Positions 6,296 to 7,034 of a stretch of DNA of 7,034 nt are shown here, piece by piece (position 1 is the first letter of the stretch; each line of letters opens with the position of its first letter). A program made the translations under genes and the position numbers. The stretch is taken from the NCBI GenBank assembly GCA_051004815.1, contig JBPCJY010000218.1, positions 1 through 7,034 of the forward strand, read 5' to 3'. The DNA is from JBBQXY01 sp051004815. Its GTDB lineage: Bacteria; Chloroflexota; Ktedonobacteria; Ktedonobacterales; Ktedonobacteraceae. The notes under the pieces are model-generated. The model was not told the DNA's origin, made no database searches, and saw only the letters and a program-made list of their open reading frames with translations.

Positions 6296-6443
6296 ATTCT
6301 CTTCGGGAGCGGGATGCCAAAGGGTCGACCTCGAAGCAACCCTCCTAAGTTCGCACCTCTTGCCCTGTCAACCTTCCACGAATTTTGTGAGGAAACGCGG
6401 CATGAATTTTGAAGCCCTTTCTCCCGGTAGAAGGATGAAGGCC

Positions 6444-6496
6444 CTTGTACCTATTTTACCACTGTGGGCGGTAAAATAGGTACAAGAAGATTTTTT
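6444..6496 (+). terminator. Strong intrinsic terminator / attenuator just upstream of the cupin RBS
   Basis: Perfect 17-bp arms (6444-6460 and 6470-6486) enclose a 9-nt loop, followed after four bases by TTTTTT (6491-6496). The cupin Shine-Dalgarno AGGAGGG starts at the very next base (6497) and its ATG at 6510. No promoter can fit between the terminator and the gene, so any transcript of the cupin from upstream must read through it, as in attenuation. The stem could alternatively be a DNA operator. Confidence 0.75.
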
Positions 6497-6509
6497 AGGA
6501 GGGAAAAAT

Positions 6510-6827
6510 ATGCGTATTATTCGGTGGCAAGAGCCAGAAGCACCGCGAGAGCAAACTGTATGGCATCTTATGCAGACGGAGGGATTGCGCCCATATAGTT
6601 GGTCGAATGGCCCAGGAGTCACTTACGCGCTGCATAGCCATAGCTATGAAAAGGTACTCTACTGTGTGAAGGGCTCCATTCGTTTTATGCTGCACGATAC
6701 GACAGACAAGGAGACGAATGTAGAGCTAGCTCCTGGCGATTGCATGATCCTTGCGCCTGACGAACGCCATAGCGCACTGGTTGGTGCGCAAGGGGTGACT
6801 TGCATGGAGGCAGCACGAGAAGTCTAA
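6510..6827 (+). CDS. Small single-domain cupin protein
   Basis: The 105-aa product is a conserved beta-barrel of the RmlC-like cupin fold. Motif 1 is HSHSYEKVLYCVKG (42-55) with candidate metal ligands H42 and H44. Motif 2 is PGDCMILAPDERH (75-87) with H87. In the canonical spacing (Glu followed by six residues and Gly) the glutamate position is K48, with E47 beside it, so metal binding may be altered. Length is typical for a stand-alone cupin; there is no signal peptide. ATG 6510 is set by AGGAGGG (6497-6503) 6 nt upstream. It sits directly behind a terminator hairpin, suggesting regulated read-through. Substrate and enzymatic activity, if any, cannot be predicted; a sensor or sugar/small-molecule-binding role is equally possible. 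Confidence 0.9.
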   Translation: MRIIRWQEPEAPREQTVWHLMQTEGLRPYSWSNGPGVTYALHSHSYEKVLYCVKGSIRFMLHDTTDKETNVELAPGDCMILAPDERHSALVGAQGVTCMEAAREV

Positions 6828-6844
6828 AGTTGCCGCACCACCCC

Positions 6845-6890
6845 GGACAGGCACAAGGCCCCCGCCGCCGCCACGACCCAGCCCCTGTCC
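6845..6890. repeat. GC-rich dyad downstream of the cupin gene
   Basis: GGACAGG (6845-6851) and CCTGTCC (6884-6890) are reverse complements around a C-rich 32-nt loop with CCGCCGCCG. There is no T-run, so it is a poor intrinsic terminator. It looks like a dispersed intergenic repeat or a degenerate transcript end. Nothing else is seen between the cupin stop and the terminal repeat. Confidence 0.35.
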
Positions 6891-6958
6891 CTACACATAG
6901 CTGCCACCCATCATGTGAAGACTAGCGAACTAGTAGCAGGGTCTGTGAATTATTGCCA

Positions 6959-7034
6959 GGGCGACCGCCAGGGTCGCTCCTACTATACACGCATGGCGGG
7001 CTCTACAGGCACCGTAGTATAGTAGGGGCGACCC
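6959..7034. repeat. Dispersed palindromic (MITE/REP-like) element, left part
   Basis: An 18-bp inverted repeat with one mismatch (6971-6988 and 7017-7034) encloses a 28-nt spacer. It is preceded by the hairpin GGCGACC (6960-6966) with GGTCGC (6972-6977). The stem and spacer length match the element at 1-69 in the same orientation, and the spacers share ACGCA at one end and GGCAnCGT near the other. The right outer arm is cut off by the window end. Confidence 0.8.

Larger units (their letters stand above)
5951..6496 (+). ncRNA. Putative long leader or non-coding RNA between promoter and terminator
   Basis: The segment is bounded by the promoter at 5916-5944 and the intrinsic terminator at 6444-6496, and contains the 9-bp/90-bp repeat array. 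Open frames in it lack ribosome binding sites and recognisable domains. If transcribed it would be either a stand-alone RNA of about 545 nt or a 5' leader of the cupin gene with conditional termination. I recognise no known riboswitch or ncRNA family. This is inferred from the bracketing signals only. Confidence 0.25.

Noticed and set aside
6225..6479. 84-codon plus-strand frame before the cupin
   Set aside because: No RBS, no domain, and it runs into the terminator hairpin.

Overview
The window looks like a piece of a free-living, repeat-rich bacterial chromosome. My best guess is a Ktedonobacterales-type member of the Chloroflexota. The reasons are the dispersed palindromic elements (a TATAGTAGGGGCGACCC-type and a GTCATTCTGAGCG-type), the cytosolic Ser/Thr kinase fused to TPRs, and the moderate-GC housekeeping genes. 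This is an inference from sequence style, not a database match. No rRNA, tRNA, CRISPR array, transposase or integrase was seen.

Layout, left to right. (1) Half of a dispersed inverted-repeat element lies at 1-69. (2) A visibly AT-rich adenine-type DNA methyltransferase gene follows on the plus strand (176-1786); its best-looking start (ATG at 163) is one base out of frame. (3) It converges on rsgA (1809-2846, minus strand), which encodes the circularly permuted 30S-maturation GTPase. (4) A non-coding stretch of about 690 bp holds a likely rsgA promoter, a 33-codon small ORF with a strong ribosome binding site, a nested 185-bp palindromic element, and a good promoter for the next gene. (5) A Ser/Thr protein kinase with six C-terminal TPRs (3535-4995, plus) converges on a coiled-coil/C4 zinc-ribbon protein (5089-5802, minus). 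The gap between them is almost entirely a perfect palindrome with 42-bp arms. (6) A second gene-poor stretch of about 700 bp (5803-6509) holds two back-to-back promoters, an array of 9-bp motifs inside a 90-bp duplication, and a strong intrinsic terminator ending immediately before the ribosome binding site of (7) a small cupin gene (6510-6827). (8) A GC-rich tail with a small dyad leads into another copy of the element seen at position 1 (6959-7034).

The genes do not form one operon. They are five independently oriented units: a probable acquired or solitary DNA methyltransferase, a ribosome-assembly factor, a signalling kinase, a zinc-ribbon coiled-coil protein and a cupin. I do not see a clear new multigene system. 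The most unusual material is non-coding: the promoter-to-terminator leader before the cupin, the perfect 86-bp palindrome between convergent genes, the nested palindromic element, the rsgA leader small ORF, and the apparent one-base lesion at the methyltransferase start. Both window ends fall inside copies of the same repeat, which suggests the window is a contig broken at repeats.
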